From: Moraxella osloensis
GTDB lineage: Bacteria; Pseudomonadota; Gammaproteobacteria; Pseudomonadales; Moraxellaceae
DNA length: 64,000 nt
Assembly (NCBI RefSeq): GCF_009867135.1
Contig: NZ_CP047226.1
Location: forward strand, 310,001 to 374,000
Direction of reading: 5' to 3'
This document shows, piece after piece, positions 1 through 9,600 of the stretch. The position numbers and the translations under genes are program-made. How positions within the stretch are numbered: the first letter of the stretch is position 1; the number at the start of each line of letters is the position of its first letter. The notes below the pieces were generated by a model, which was given only the letters and a program-made list of their open reading frames with translations, was not told the origin of the DNA and ran no database searches.

Positions 1-194
1 TTGTAATAAGTTTAGTTACGGCGGTATGGCTAGCCGTATTTGCAGGGTGGCAAATGAAAATCAGCCATCTGCGCAAATCATTGAATTTTAGCTCGGAAGG
101 CTTATATAACCTTTGGCGCATTGCGGTGCGTATTATTGTGCCATTGGCGGTGATTTTGGCGATGGTGGGGTGGGTGCTAGGATTGGCAAAATGA
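1..194 (+). CDS. Sodium-dependent transporter (NSS/SNF family), C-terminal fragment
   Basis: Open frame entering from the left edge and stopping at 192-194. The last 64 residues show two hydrophobic helices (around VISLVTAVWLAVFAGW and IIVPLAVILAMVGWVLG) joined by a loop with SEGLYNLWRIAVR. A Y-x-x-W-R segment just before the last helix is typical of the C-terminus of bacterial neurotransmitter:sodium symporter relatives, inner-membrane Na+-coupled amino-acid importers. The stop overlaps the ATG of rnfH (ATGA at 191-194), so the two genes are probably translationally coupled. Family assignment rests on a short tail only. Confidence 0.6.
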   Translation, partial: VISLVTAVWLAVFAGWQMKISHLRKSLNFSSEGLYNLWRIAVRIIVPLAVILAMVGWVLGLAK

Positions 195-466
195 TTACTG
201 TTGATATAGCCTTTGCGCCTGATAGCCAAACACAGTTGCGGTTAACCCTGCAACTTGCTGATGATAGCCGCGTGATTGATGCAGTCAATGCAACAGGCTG
301 GCAACAGCAGTATCCGCAGATTTTTAGCTATAGTGTCGGTGTGTTTTCCCATAAACTAGACTGGCAAAGTGCTATCAACACAGGTGATAGAATCGAAATC
401 TATCGCCCTTTGACCATCGACCCGCAAAACAAACGCAAATTACTATCTAAAAAGTTCAACCGATGA
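191..466 (+). CDS. rnfH: RnfH family protein (UPF0125)
   Basis: Protein of 91 residues starting MITVDIAFAP. The beta-grasp (ubiquitin-like) RnfH pattern is visible: an initial beta strand, a V-x-D-A-V helix start, VGVFSHKLDW, then GDRIEIYRPLTIDPQ near the end, the most conserved RnfH stretch, followed by a basic tail (NKRKLLSKKF). The upstream in-frame extension to 113 is rejected because ATG 191 gives the family-length protein and overlaps the transporter stop. RnfH genes often lie near bamE (smpA), and bamE follows here in convergent orientation. Its exact function is unsettled; some homologs are antitoxin-like partners of RatA. Confidence 0.85.
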   Translation: MITVDIAFAPDSQTQLRLTLQLADDSRVIDAVNATGWQQQYPQIFSYSVGVFSHKLDWQSAINTGDRIEIYRPLTIDPQNKRKLLSKKFNR

Positions 467-497
467 GGGTGTGAGCCGGTATTATTGTGTAGCGCAC

Positions 498-540
498 AAA
501 AAAAGCCAATCACAGCATCACGGCAATGATTGGCTTTTTT
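498..540. terminator. Bidirectional rho-independent terminator between rnfH and bamE
   Basis: The inverted repeat AAAAAAGCCAATCA / TGATTGGCTTTTTT has a 12-bp stem. It is flanked by A-runs on one side and T-runs on the other, so it can serve both the rnfH transcript (+) and the bamE transcript (-). Confidence 0.85.
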
Positions 541-552
541 AGTCAAAAAAGC

Positions 553-936
553 TTACTGAGTCACCGCTGGGCGCTCGATACTGGTGACAATACCATTTTG
601 GTCAAAATAAATTTTGGCGTATTGTTGGGCGTTGTGAATCGCTGGCTTGTTGGCGCGTTTGGCGTTAGTACCTGGGGTAAAATCATACAGGTAATCCCAA
701 CGTACCGGATTTAGAGTGTCTCTAAAGGTTGGACTACCTAGTATATATAGCACTTGATTGGCATTCATACCTACTTGCACTTGGCTTAATTTGTCTTCAT
801 GAATCGGCTTGCCTTGTGGGATATCGATTTTGTACACGCTAAACCATGAGCAACCTGGTAATACGGTGACGCTGCTAATTACGGCAACCAAAGGCAGGAC
901 TGCCAGTTTTTTTGATAGTGTTGTGATAGATGTCAT
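553..936 (-). CDS. bamE: Outer membrane protein assembly factor BamE (SmpA/OmlA)
   Basis: A 127-residue lipoprotein. The N-terminal signal peptide ends in a lipobox (VTVLPGC, Cys about residue 29). The mature part begins SWFSVYKIDIPQGKPI and continues with the SmpA/OmlA signature: QVQVGMNANQVLYILGSP followed by RWDYLYDF. BamE is a periplasm-facing outer-membrane lipoprotein of the BAM complex that inserts beta-barrel proteins. It is divergent from fur across a 321-bp spacer, the bamE-fur arrangement common in gammaproteobacteria. Length is normal for the family. Confidence 0.95.
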   Translation of the reverse strand: MTSITTLSKKLAVLPLVAVISSVTVLPGCSWFSVYKIDIPQGKPIHEDKLSQVQVGMNANQVLYILGSPTFRDTLNPVRWDYLYDFTPGTNAKRANKPAIHNAQQYAKIYFDQNGIVTSIERPAVTQ

Positions 937-1257
937 TTGTCAAACCGCTTTGAGATGGTGAACGATAAAATTTACGACTTATCATACGTGATTTGGGTTT
1001 TTTTGCCTACCTATTGACCGCAAAATTTAAATTATTTTACATACAGTTAATGTTTGAGTGTAAAACGCCGCTGTGGTTTGGTATTTGGCGTTCTGGTGGT
1101 TGGTGTACTTTGTCTCTAGTCTGCCTTCGCCCGTTATCTATCAATGGGCGCTTTTGCCAGTGGTGTCACGTTTTTTTACTGTGGGATTTTATCGAATTTG
1201 TTATTATAGTCATAATGTTCAGTTTATAAGCGACACCTAATAGGTGCGAGGATTTGT
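937..1257. promoter_or_regulatory. bamE/fur divergent intergenic region
   Basis: A 321-bp spacer between divergent start codons, so it must hold both promoters. Close to fur there is an AT-rich imperfect palindrome, ATTATAGTCATAAT (about 1203-1216). It could be a weak Fur site for autoregulation, but it matches the 19-bp Fur consensus poorly. The fur ribosome binding site GAGGA lies 7 bases before its ATG. A 78-codon frame here (993-1229) has no recognisable features and is not called. Confidence 0.4.
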
Positions 1258-1695
1258 ATGTCGTCTTTTACCAACCAAGATTTGCGTCGTGCCGGTTTGA
1301 AAGTCACGTTACCGCGTTTGAAAATTTTAGAATTGCTAGAAAAAGCCGAATCCCATCACATGAGCGCGGAAGATGTGTATAAAGCCTTGATGGAGCACGG
1401 TGAAGACGTGGGGCTTGCGACTGTTTACCGCGTGTTAACCCAGTTTGAACAAGCGGGGATTGTCGAGCGTCACAATTTTGAAAACAACTTGTCAGTGTTT
1501 GAAATCGCCAAAGATGAGCACCATGACCACTTGGTATGCGACCAATGCGGCAAAATCATTGAATTTCACAATGAAGAAATCGAAGCGCTACAAGAAAAAG
1601 TCGCCAAAGACTTTGGCTTTACCCTAGCAGGGCACTCGCTGGTACTGTATGGAATTTGTGACAACAAAGATTGCCAAAATTCGATAAAGCGCTAA
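1258..1695 (+). CDS. fur: Ferric uptake regulator Fur
   Basis: A 145-residue cytoplasmic Fe2+-responsive transcriptional repressor. The N-terminal winged helix (residues about 1-80) contains LRRAGLKVTLPRLKILELL and GLATVYRVLTQFEQAGIV, the standard Fur recognition-helix region. The C-terminal dimerisation and metal domain has the HHDHLVCDQCGKIIEF metal-site cluster and a second Cys pair (CDNKDC). All usual ligand residues are present, so it should be functional. It is a single gene running toward murJ and ends at a shared terminator. Confidence 0.97.
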   Translation: MSSFTNQDLRRAGLKVTLPRLKILELLEKAESHHMSAEDVYKALMEHGEDVGLATVYRVLTQFEQAGIVERHNFENNLSVFEIAKDEHHDHLVCDQCGKIIEFHNEEIEALQEKVAKDFGFTLAGHSLVLYGICDNKDCQNSIKR

Positions 1696-1771
1696 AACAT
1701 TGTAATGCATTGATAGGTTAATGCGCTAATGTTTTGCTGCGCTAAAAAAAGCTCAGTCACAAAACTCAATT

Positions 1772-1810
1772 AAAAAGCGGCTAGATAAATTTTATTTAGC
1801 CGCTTTTTTC
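1772..1810. terminator. Bidirectional terminator between fur and murJ
   Basis: The inverted repeat AAAAAGCGGCTA / TAGCCGCTTTTTT has a 12-bp stem and an AT-rich loop between convergent fur and murJ. T-tracts on both strands make it usable in both directions. Confidence 0.85.
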
Positions 1811-1840
1811 GTCTGTTTTCAGTCGTCTATTGTCTATTGT

Positions 1841-3430
1841 TTATTGAACGCTATGATGCGGTTTTAGTTCTGATAGCTTAAAGCCAGCGATTAATAGCGC
1901 TGCGCCATACACCACAGCGCCCGCCACGCACAGCGCCAATAGCGCCACAATACGAATACCTTGATGCGCGGTAACGGGGAAAAAATGAATACCAGCGGCA
2001 AGTGCCAACCCCATTGCCCCATTTGCGATGGCAAAGATAACCGCTAATCGTCGCCAAGCCGCACCAAACCGATAAATACCTTGGGTATGTAAATAAAAAT
2101 ATAACAGCCCCGCATTGATAAAAGACGCCAGTGTATTGGCAAGTCCTAGCCCGGCATGGGGGGCGATTTGCCACTTTTTAAATAACCCAGCCAGTACTAG
2201 GCTTAGCACGACATTGGCAATCACGCTAATCACACCGACTTTGACAGGGGTACGACTGTCATGACGGGCAAAAAAAGCCGGGGCAAATATTTTAATCAGC
2301 ATAAATGCCAAAATCCCACCCGACAAGCACTGTAGCGCAAGCCCACTCATCATGGCATCTTGCCGCACAAACTCCCCATGTTCAAACAGGGATATCATAA
2401 GCACATTACTAATCATGCCAAGCGCGATGGATGCAGGTACGCCGACCAACACCGTCAGCCGCGTCGCCCAATCTAGGGTGTGTCCAAATTGTTGATGGTT
2501 GTCGCTTGCGATACTTTTGGATAGACTGGGCAAAATCACCGTGCCAATCGCCACCCCAATCAGCCCTAACGGCAGCTCGCTCATCCGCTCTGCGGTATAC
2601 AGCCAAGAGACCGAGCCATCGACCATGGTTGAAGCCAGTACCGTGTTGACCAGCATATTGATTTGGGTGACCGATACCCCAAACAGCGCAGGGAGCATGA
2701 GTTTTAAAATCCGTCGCACGCCAGGATGACGAAAGCTAACCTTGGGCATCACGAGCAGCTGATGGCTGTGCAATTGCGGTAATTGAATCAATAGCTGCAG
2801 CAAACCTGCCACCGCAACGGCATAACCGACCGCCAAAATTGGCTTGACAAGCAGCGGCGCTACCCAAATCGCACCTACAATCATACACACATTTAAAATC
2901 ACCGGTGCAAAGGCAGGCAAGGCAAACCGCCCCACGCTTTGTAAAATACTACTAGCAAACGCAGTCATGGCGATAAATAACAAATAAGGAAAGGTGATAC
3001 GAAGTAGCTCAACTGCGGTTGTAAATTTGCTAGGCTCATGCAAATAACCGACCGCAAACACAGCAATCACGGCGGGCGCGAAAATGACTATCACGGCAGT
3101 TAAGCCTGATAAAATCAACAATAACGTACCTGCCACCCGACTGATAAGAATTTGAATGCCGAGCAAGGCTTTTTTGCTATCGGTCATGTCGTTATTTTGG
3201 GCTTGGTGTTGATAATCGGATAGTACTGGGACAAAAGCTTGGGCAAAAGCGCCTTCAGCGAACAGCCGCCGCAAAAAATTGGGCAATTTGAAGGCCACCA
3301 AAAACGCATCCATCATGCCCCCCGTACCAAACACGCTCATCAATACCATGTCGCGAATCATGCCCAAGATGCGTGACAACATGGTAAAAAAGCTAACAAT
3401 CGCGGTGGATTTGACAAGTTTGTGAGACAT
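1841..3430 (-). CDS. murJ: Lipid II flippase MurJ (MviN)
   Basis: A 529-residue inner-membrane protein of the MOP superfamily with about 14 hydrophobic helices. It flips lipid II to the periplasm for peptidoglycan synthesis. The N-terminus STAIVSFFTMLSRILGMIRD and the following FGTGGMMDAFLVAFKLPNFLRRLFAEGAF are the conserved MurJ signature, including the Arg residues of the central cavity. Length is normal. ampD lies 10 bp upstream on the same strand, so the two cell-wall genes likely form one transcript, ampD-murJ. Confidence 0.97.
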   Translation of the reverse strand: MSHKLVKSTAIVSFFTMLSRILGMIRDMVLMSVFGTGGMMDAFLVAFKLPNFLRRLFAEGAFAQAFVPVLSDYQHQAQNNDMTDSKKALLGIQILISRVAGTLLLILSGLTAVIVIFAPAVIAVFAVGYLHEPSKFTTAVELLRITFPYLLFIAMTAFASSILQSVGRFALPAFAPVILNVCMIVGAIWVAPLLVKPILAVGYAVAVAGLLQLLIQLPQLHSHQLLVMPKVSFRHPGVRRILKLMLPALFGVSVTQINMLVNTVLASTMVDGSVSWLYTAERMSELPLGLIGVAIGTVILPSLSKSIASDNHQQFGHTLDWATRLTVLVGVPASIALGMISNVLMISLFEHGEFVRQDAMMSGLALQCLSGGILAFMLIKIFAPAFFARHDSRTPVKVGVISVIANVVLSLVLAGLFKKWQIAPHAGLGLANTLASFINAGLLYFYLHTQGIYRFGAAWRRLAVIFAIANGAMGLALAAGIHFFPVTAHQGIRIVALLALCVAGAVVYGAALLIAGFKLSELKPHHSVQ

Positions 3431-3440
3431 TAAACAATTC

Positions 3441-4013
3441 TTAAAATTTATTAATCATGTTCCTTAGTTTCACCCAATCAAAATACAGACCAGGGTCGGA
3501 TTTGCGACCGCGCGCGATATCGCTATGGCCGGCTAGATGATTGACGGTTTTGGGATAAGCTTGATAAATCGCGGCAATCACGCCACTTAAAGCTTGGTAT
3601 TGCCTGTCATCAAACTCGCTATAATCATCACCTTCTAGCTCAATCCCAATCGAATAGTCATTGCAGTTTGGTACGCCCAAATAACTAGATTTGCCAGCAT
3701 GCCAAGCACGCTCATCAAAGCTTACAAACTGTGTGACGCTGCCATCACGCTCAATAAACAAATGCGCGGAGACCTGCTGCTGATAGATGGTTGCAAAATA
3801 CGGATGGGCTTTGGGGTCTAATTGATTTTGAAAAAATGCACGAACAAAATGCTCGCCTTGGTCATTTTTTAGACCAAATTCACTCGGCGGCAAGCTGATG
3901 TTATGAATCACAATCAGATGAATATCGTTAGGGTCGGGACGCTCACCAAAATTGGGTGACGCCACAAACTCGCATGGGCTTAACAAACCCTGCTCAATGC
4001 TAAATCCCGACAT
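3441..4013 (-). CDS. ampD: 1,6-anhydro-N-acetylmuramyl-L-alanine amidase AmpD
   Basis: About 190 residues, cytoplasmic, no signal peptide. It cleaves the stem peptide from anhydro-muropeptides in cell-wall recycling and thereby keeps AmpR-type beta-lactamase induction low. Amidase_2 fold with zinc ligands visible: LIVIHNISLPP (first His), then HLAGHSDIARGRKSDPG (second His and Asp, with the conserved Lys before DPG). Two ATGs, 6 bp apart (4019 and 4013), are possible. 4013 is chosen because the purine-rich GGGG stretch then sits at normal spacing. It probably shares a transcript with murJ. Confidence 0.93.
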   Translation of the reverse strand: MSGFSIEQGLLSPCEFVASPNFGERPDPNDIHLIVIHNISLPPSEFGLKNDQGEHFVRAFFQNQLDPKAHPYFATIYQQQVSAHLFIERDGSVTQFVSFDERAWHAGKSSYLGVPNCNDYSIGIELEGDDYSEFDDRQYQALSGVIAAIYQAYPKTVNHLAGHSDIARGRKSDPGLYFDWVKLRNMINKF

Positions 4014-4199
4014 AACCATACCCCGCCCAATCATCAAAATGGTGTTTCAAATAGTTGGTAAAACGCTACTCAATCATGTGGCTAATTTAGCATAAAATGG
4101 GCTTATCATCACCTTAACCGAAAGACACAGTTAAAAAAAAGCAATTTTGCAAAAAAATGGTATGCTATCGCTAAGCTGACAACAAGGGTGGAGCATCTG

Positions 4200-7100
4200 A
4201 TGGATACGATTATAGCGGCGTTGATACTGGCAGTCGTGGGGGCGCTTTATAAAATTTTTGCCCAACAAAAAGCAATCACTAGGCTTGAATCCAAGCTCGA
4301 CAACCTGCAAAAACAACTCGCTGATGTCATGGCAACCGTGTATATCCTAAGCAGCGAGTCCAAGCCATCATCTACCCAACAATCGGCAAGCGATATTCGC
4401 CAAAATCAGCCTATCACTGAACCTATTACTGACCCTATCACGCAGCCCATGGGTCAAACCCCTGTTTCAGCGTCCCTTCCAGTGCCCCTCCCAGCGGCTG
4501 AATCTTTGCCAATGGCGAATACGCTTGACACTTCGGTTAGTTCAACTGTGGCAACGGCAACGCAGCCGTCAGTGAATGACGCAGCCCCACCGCATCAACC
4601 TAGTGTGTCACAGTCATCATCTCCTTCTTTAAAAGAGGATGAAAGTGCCACCAATATTGTGACATCGCTTTGGGCGAGTGCCACCCAATGGTTCTTTGGG
4701 GAGAACTTGGTGGTGCGTGTCGGGGCACTGGTGTTGCTAGTGGGCGTGGTGTTATTACTCAAACTTGCCAGCCAATATATTGAGGTATCGATGCCCGTGC
4801 GCATGGCGCTGGTAGCGTTGGGTGGCTTGGTGATAACGGTAGTCGGCTATCGCACCACCGCCAAAAAACGCAGTTACGGGTTGACTTTGCAAGGTGTCGG
4901 CTTTGCGGTGATTTATTTTACGGTGTTTGCGAGTTTTAAATTGTATGGACTACTACCATCAACCTTAACTTTCGGCGTGCTTGCGTTACTGGCAGGGTTA
5001 ACAGTGATGTTTTCGGTATGGCAAAATGCGCTGCCGCTTGCGGTCTTGGCATTCGGTGGGGCGTTTTTTGCGCCGATACTGGTCAGCCGACCTGATGGTA
5101 GTGTGGTGATGCTATTTAGTTATTATTTACTACTCAATATAGCGGTTGCGGTGATTGCCCATTATCGCACTTGGAAGCTGCTCAATGCGCTAAGCCTAGC
5201 AGTGACTTTTGGGCTTGCGTATGTGTGGGGATTTCGGGCATTTAGTGGTAATAGTGCAGGTGCAGGCTGGCTGTCATTACGCTGGCAACTGCTGGGGTTA
5301 TTGGTTGGGCACATGGCGCTGTATCTGTTTATTGCAGTTAGATACTCACAGCAGGTCGTGAGTTATAACCAAACGCTGCTACAAATGAACACGGGGGTAG
5401 CCAAACGCCCGATTCTATCGATAGATTCAGGATTGTTGTTTGGCACCGCATTACTGGGTTTTGGGCTGATGGCAAGCTTGCTCAATGATTTGCCTTATCA
5501 TTTGGCCTTTGCTAGCAGTGCGTTATCGGCTATTTATTTGAGTCTAGGGTTGTGGCTGCTCAAACATCATCGTCGTAGCATCGCAGGCGACCGACAAGCC
5601 AACAACCAATTTGATAACAGCTTTGAGCTACTTATTGAAGCCAGCCTTGCGCTCGGCTGTGGGTTTTTGGCTTTGGTGATACCACTGGCGCTATCAGCCA
5701 AATGGATTAGTATTGGTTGGGCAGTGCAGGGTGCTGCATTGGTGTGGCTCGGTGCGCGTACCCAAAGACGCTGGACGGTATATTTTGGGTTGGCATTGCA
5801 AGCCTTTAGTATCCTGTTATTGGTGGGCTTTGATACCCTCATGCAGCATTGGTATGGGCTACTGGATCAATTATCTGTCCCACACCAAACAACGATAGCA
5901 GCGGCTTCATCCACCTTGCCACTGACCGTATTGACAGCGTGTGTGCTACTGTCTGCTTTTATTTTGCGTCACGGTAGGGTCAACATAGCGACAGCCAAAT
6001 CCCAAACGGCAGCCACACCCCAAGCTAAAGCCCAGCCTCAGCCTCAACCTGCCACAGTCAAAACGACGCATAAACGGGTTCAAAAAATTGCTGATAATGC
6101 CAGTCACAGCTTTGTGGCCACCGGGCTTGTGGTTGTCGGGTTTGTGCTGTATCTGTCGGCGATTTTATCCGCTGACCCCTTTTGGAACAACGGCGGCAAA
6201 ACCACCACTATCAAACTTGCCGTGGGTATGGCGGTATTTTTAATTGTGGGACAGCTGATACATCAGCGTTTTGTTTGGCGCAGTATGCGTAAGGTGAGCC
6301 GCTTGATTCTACCGTTTGCGATGATGAGCTGGGTGCTAGTCTGTCTCACCCACGTTAAGGTCGAGACGGTTGTAGACCTAAATGATTATCACATCAAAGC
6401 ATTTAGCGGGTTGGGGCGTTATTTGCTCGCCATGCTCGGCTGTTTAGCCATCGCAAAATTGCTAGGGGGGTGGCTGCTTAGTCGCTGGCACCGCGACCGA
6501 CTCGATACAAGCGTTGACGCGCTCGTTTGGTTTTTGACACTGATTGCCATGCTAACTTGGATGCTGCAACAAGTGCCATTTAACTATTGGCAGCATGCCC
6601 AAGAGCTTCGAGCCATTATCACTATTTTACCGACCGTGCTGGCTGTGCTCGGGCTGATGAGTTTGTTGTTGCTGCCAAGATTGCAGGTGCTTGGTAATCG
6701 TTTGCTTGGTTGGTTAGAGGTTGATACGCTGCTCAAGCACAGTGCTTATATTTTGGTACCGATGACCTTTATTTGGAGTTTATCTGCCAATTTCTCGTTA
6801 GACGGTCAGCTATTGGGCGTTTATCTGCCGCTGCTCAATCCACTGGATTTGACCTTAATCAGTATTTTACTGTACCAATTTTATGTGGCACTCAAAATTG
6901 ATAACACCTATCGTACTATCGTTTTGGTGGCTTGCGGTTTAGGGGCATTTGTGACAGTCAGTAGTATGTTGGTGCGTGGGTTTGCCAGCGTTTGGGGCAC
7001 GCCGTCTTGGGAACATGGTGCTTGGTCAGTCAGTATGGTACAGACGGGGCTGACTATCTTATGGACCGTAATTGCGATGGTATTGATGTTCTTGGCAAAC

Positions 7101-7337
7101 AAAAAAGCCATTCGCTTGGTATGGTTTGCCGGCATCGCATTATTGACCATTGTGGTTGCCAAGTTGGTATTGATTGATATGTCGAATACCAGTGCGGTAC
7201 TGCGTGTGGTGTCTTTTATCGGAGCAGGCTTGTTGATGCTGGTCATTGGTTATCTTGCACCCTTACCTCCCAAAGTAGGTAAACCCAAATCAGGTAAGCT
7301 CAATTCAGGCAAACCTAATGCAGCCAAAAAAAGCTAA
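4200..7337 (+). CDS. DUF2339 family polytopic membrane protein
   Basis: A 1045-residue protein from ATG 4200, which sits 7 bases after AGGGTGGA; the frame is open a little further upstream. An N-terminal membrane anchor (TIIAALILAVVGALYKIF) is followed by a short coiled coil (ITRLESKLDNLQKQLADV). Next comes a roughly 110-residue Ser/Thr/Pro/Gln-rich linker, then more than 20 hydrophobic segments beginning WFFGENLVVRVGALVLLVGVVLLLKL, the conserved DUF2339 start. A charged low-complexity insert (around residues 600-640) splits the membrane part. The tail is a Lys-rich KxGKPKSGKLNSGK-like repeat. The gene is followed by a DUF3999 gene, its usual partner. Function unknown. Confidence 0.85.
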   Translation: MDTIIAALILAVVGALYKIFAQQKAITRLESKLDNLQKQLADVMATVYILSSESKPSSTQQSASDIRQNQPITEPITDPITQPMGQTPVSASLPVPLPAAESLPMANTLDTSVSSTVATATQPSVNDAAPPHQPSVSQSSSPSLKEDESATNIVTSLWASATQWFFGENLVVRVGALVLLVGVVLLLKLASQYIEVSMPVRMALVALGGLVITVVGYRTTAKKRSYGLTLQGVGFAVIYFTVFASFKLYGLLPSTLTFGVLALLAGLTVMFSVWQNALPLAVLAFGGAFFAPILVSRPDGSVVMLFSYYLLLNIAVAVIAHYRTWKLLNALSLAVTFGLAYVWGFRAFSGNSAGAGWLSLRWQLLGLLVGHMALYLFIAVRYSQQVVSYNQTLLQMNTGVAKRPILSIDSGLLFGTALLGFGLMASLLNDLPYHLAFASSALSAIYLSLGLWLLKHHRRSIAGDRQANNQFDNSFELLIEASLALGCGFLALVIPLALSAKWISIGWAVQGAALVWLGARTQRRWTVYFGLALQAFSILLLVGFDTLMQHWYGLLDQLSVPHQTTIAAASSTLPLTVLTACVLLSAFILRHGRVNIATAKSQTAATPQAKAQPQPQPATVKTTHKRVQKIADNASHSFVATGLVVVGFVLYLSAILSADPFWNNGGKTTTIKLAVGMAVFLIVGQLIHQRFVWRSMRKVSRLILPFAMMSWVLVCLTHVKVETVVDLNDYHIKAFSGLGRYLLAMLGCLAIAKLLGGWLLSRWHRDRLDTSVDALVWFLTLIAMLTWMLQQVPFNYWQHAQELRAIITILPTVLAVLGLMSLLLLPRLQVLGNRLLGWLEVDTLLKHSAYILVPMTFIWSLSANFSLDGQLLGVYLPLLNPLDLTLISILLYQFYVALKIDNTYRTIVLVACGLGAFVTVSSMLVRGFASVWGTPSWEHGAWSVSMVQTGLTILWTVIAMVLMFLANKKAIRLVWFAGIALLTIVVAKLVLIDMSNTSAVLRVVSFIGAGLLMLVIGYLAPLPPKVGKPKSGKLNSGKPNAAKKS

Positions 7338-7864
7338 GTAGACCCCTGCTAAAGCTCGTGAATAACGTGGGTTATTTTTCGTATTTACGGCAGGCGGGCT
7401 TAGCTAAATGCACAAAGACTTGCTGCCTAATTGTCTTTAAATTGTAACATTTGGCTAGAATTTATCCAAAATATGGGTTCTCTTGTTAGTGGTTTGTAGC
7501 ACGGTATAGAAGTTTTGAGTGGGTATTGTTAATATCTTTATAGGGCAAAGCTTCATATCAACCAAATTATAAATCTAATTACTATCAATGAGTTAGAATG
7601 CTATTTATCATTTTTCTAACATGATAAATTAAGGTTGATACTGTCTACTGATGCTAACCATGCGATGCTAGGGTTTTCAAATTATTTAGATTATCTATAA
7701 CTGACGGCTTTATGTTGATAACGCAAATACGGGCTACGCGGCTTTTTGGTCTAGTCAGTTTAGATTTTGTCAATGTCCATCACAATCGGTTAGCTTATAA
7801 AGTCATATCAATTATATAGGAACTGTTAACTCTATAGTAACCATGAATTAACAATGAAGTAAAA
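7338..7864. other. 527-bp intergenic region between the DUF2339 and DUF3999 genes
   Basis: AT-rich spacer with no credible reading frame. A weak hairpin with a T-run (AATAACGTGGGTTATTTTT, about 7361-7379) just after the DUF2339 gene could be a poor terminator. The last 100 bases are very AT-rich and presumably hold the promoter of the next gene. I see no RNA gene or repeat. Confidence 0.5.
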
Positions 7865-9538
7865 ATGAAAAAAAATAAGCACTGTCAGGTTAAATTAGCC
7901 AAATACCGCGCCTGTATTTTATCGGTGACTTTAGTTTCGCCACTATTGTTAGTAGCTATCATTTACACGCAAGCAGATGCCCAAAACCCTACGCAAACGG
8001 CATCCGTCACTGTTACCTCGCAAAAAACCACCACCACGGTAGCGCCCGCCATCGTTGACAACTTAGAGCAAGAGCAAAAACATGACACTGACAGTATCAG
8101 CTATGGCTTTGAGGCATTGCAAAATAGCTTTGTAATCGACATTGATTTACCGGTCGAAGACCTACAGGATAACCCCAACAGCGCCCAACTGGTAAAATTT
8201 TCATCGTTAACGCCCAGTTTGTTGGCTTTAATCATGCAGCAAAATGGGGCAACTATTAGTGATAAACAAAATTACCGCTTGATTGATGCCAAAGGTCATA
8301 TTATGCCGATGGCGATTCGTCCTGTCAGCAAACAATCATCCGTCAATCAAGTATTGCAAGTAGTGAGCGTGGAGACAGATAACCCCAATGCGGTGGAAAA
8401 ATTACGCCATGCGTTGAACGTACAGCTTAATAACCCAGACAATCAACAATCGATTAACATTGACTTTAGTAATTTACCTTCAAACCCAGTCGCCGCCGTT
8501 ACCAATAGTCCAGTCAGAACTTGGTGGTTAACCAATCCCAACTTTGCCAAAAACCAACCTGCTTTATCAACCGAACAAGCGGTCAATCTTTGGCTAAAAT
8601 TTTTACCTGTAAATGCAGTGCAGCCCAGCAAGCGCCCACTGCAACTGCAAATTTATGGCAGTGATGACTTGCAAAGCTGGCAGATGGTCAGCCAAACCGT
8701 GGTCAGCCCCTTTGACCCTACTCAACGTGGTCAACCTACCCAATACAGCCAAATGGTAGCGCCGCAAACTGACGGCAGCAATCAGCCGATAGCGACAGGC
8801 CATGCGATTGCCATCGAGCCGCAGCAAGCCAATTATCGGTATTGGCAAGTGGTGGCAAATCAGCCTGTCAATCTTGAGGCAGCCAGCTTAAATCGCAGGG
8901 TGAGTGAGCCAAGTTTCTTCTTGACCCGCGCCAGTTTTTCAAAAACCAAAGAGGACGCCAACCAATGGCGGCTTAGCCTTGCTCAGCCCATGTTGACCAC
9001 AGGGGTGAGTTTTTTTGTCCCCGAAAATCAGCTGTGGCAAGTGAGCATCAAGGTACCTGAGCAAGAAGCCAATCAATTGGCTAAAATCAACAAAACCGCT
9101 AATGTAAGTAATGATAAAATTTTAGCCAATTCACAAATTGATAAAAACCATACCACGGTCAGTTGGCAACCGACATTGACCAAGTCGCTGCAATTGGGCG
9201 GTCAAATGCAGCAGGATGATTTGCCGGTCAATCTGTTAACGCCCATGTATGAGATGTATTTTTTGGCGCAAGGCACAGCGCCTTATCGACTGGTAATCAA
9301 CGAGCCGCGCGTATTACAACAACCCAATATCACGCTATCGGACCAACAACTTACCCGCCTTGGCAATACCGTTGAAGGACAAATGCAAAATATCGAGGCA
9401 TTGAACAATCCCAACGCGTCGTTTGAGCGCTACAAAACATGGGCACTATGGGGCGTACTCGCCGCGATTGTAGCCGCTTTGGCGTTGATTGCTCTGCGTT
9501 TATATCAACAAACTACTACCCAAGCCCCCAAAGAATAA
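7865..9538 (+). CDS. DUF3999 family protein
   Basis: 557 residues. An N-terminal signal or anchor helix (ACILSVTLVSPLLLVAIIY) is followed by a long periplasmic region of beta-rich, Gln/Asn-rich sequence and a single C-terminal transmembrane helix (WALWGVLAAIVAALALIALR). This layout and the downstream position to a DUF2339 gene match DUF3999 proteins. It contains segments such as LQIYGSDDLQSWQ and YRYWQVV that resemble discoidin-like beta-sandwich repeats. Probably an envelope protein working with the DUF2339 protein; function unknown. The start ATG follows an A-rich leader without a strong Shine-Dalgarno. Confidence 0.75.
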   Translation: MKKNKHCQVKLAKYRACILSVTLVSPLLLVAIIYTQADAQNPTQTASVTVTSQKTTTTVAPAIVDNLEQEQKHDTDSISYGFEALQNSFVIDIDLPVEDLQDNPNSAQLVKFSSLTPSLLALIMQQNGATISDKQNYRLIDAKGHIMPMAIRPVSKQSSVNQVLQVVSVETDNPNAVEKLRHALNVQLNNPDNQQSINIDFSNLPSNPVAAVTNSPVRTWWLTNPNFAKNQPALSTEQAVNLWLKFLPVNAVQPSKRPLQLQIYGSDDLQSWQMVSQTVVSPFDPTQRGQPTQYSQMVAPQTDGSNQPIATGHAIAIEPQQANYRYWQVVANQPVNLEAASLNRRVSEPSFFLTRASFSKTKEDANQWRLSLAQPMLTTGVSFFVPENQLWQVSIKVPEQEANQLAKINKTANVSNDKILANSQIDKNHTTVSWQPTLTKSLQLGGQMQQDDLPVNLLTPMYEMYFLAQGTAPYRLVINEPRVLQQPNITLSDQQLTRLGNTVEGQMQNIEALNNPNASFERYKTWALWGVLAAIVAALALIALRLYQQTTTQAPKE

Positions 9539-9600
9539 GCGATAATACAATCAAACATACCTCATCGAAAATGCCCCATCGACAATAAGGGATTATTTGC

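Noticed and set aside
1198-1222. Fur box upstream of fur
   Set aside because: Only a loose AT-rich palindrome; not close enough to the Fur consensus to call as an operator.
993-1229. 78-codon ORF upstream of fur
   Set aside because: Lies in the bamE/fur promoter region, has aromatic/Cys composition typical of chance frames, and no ribosome binding site.
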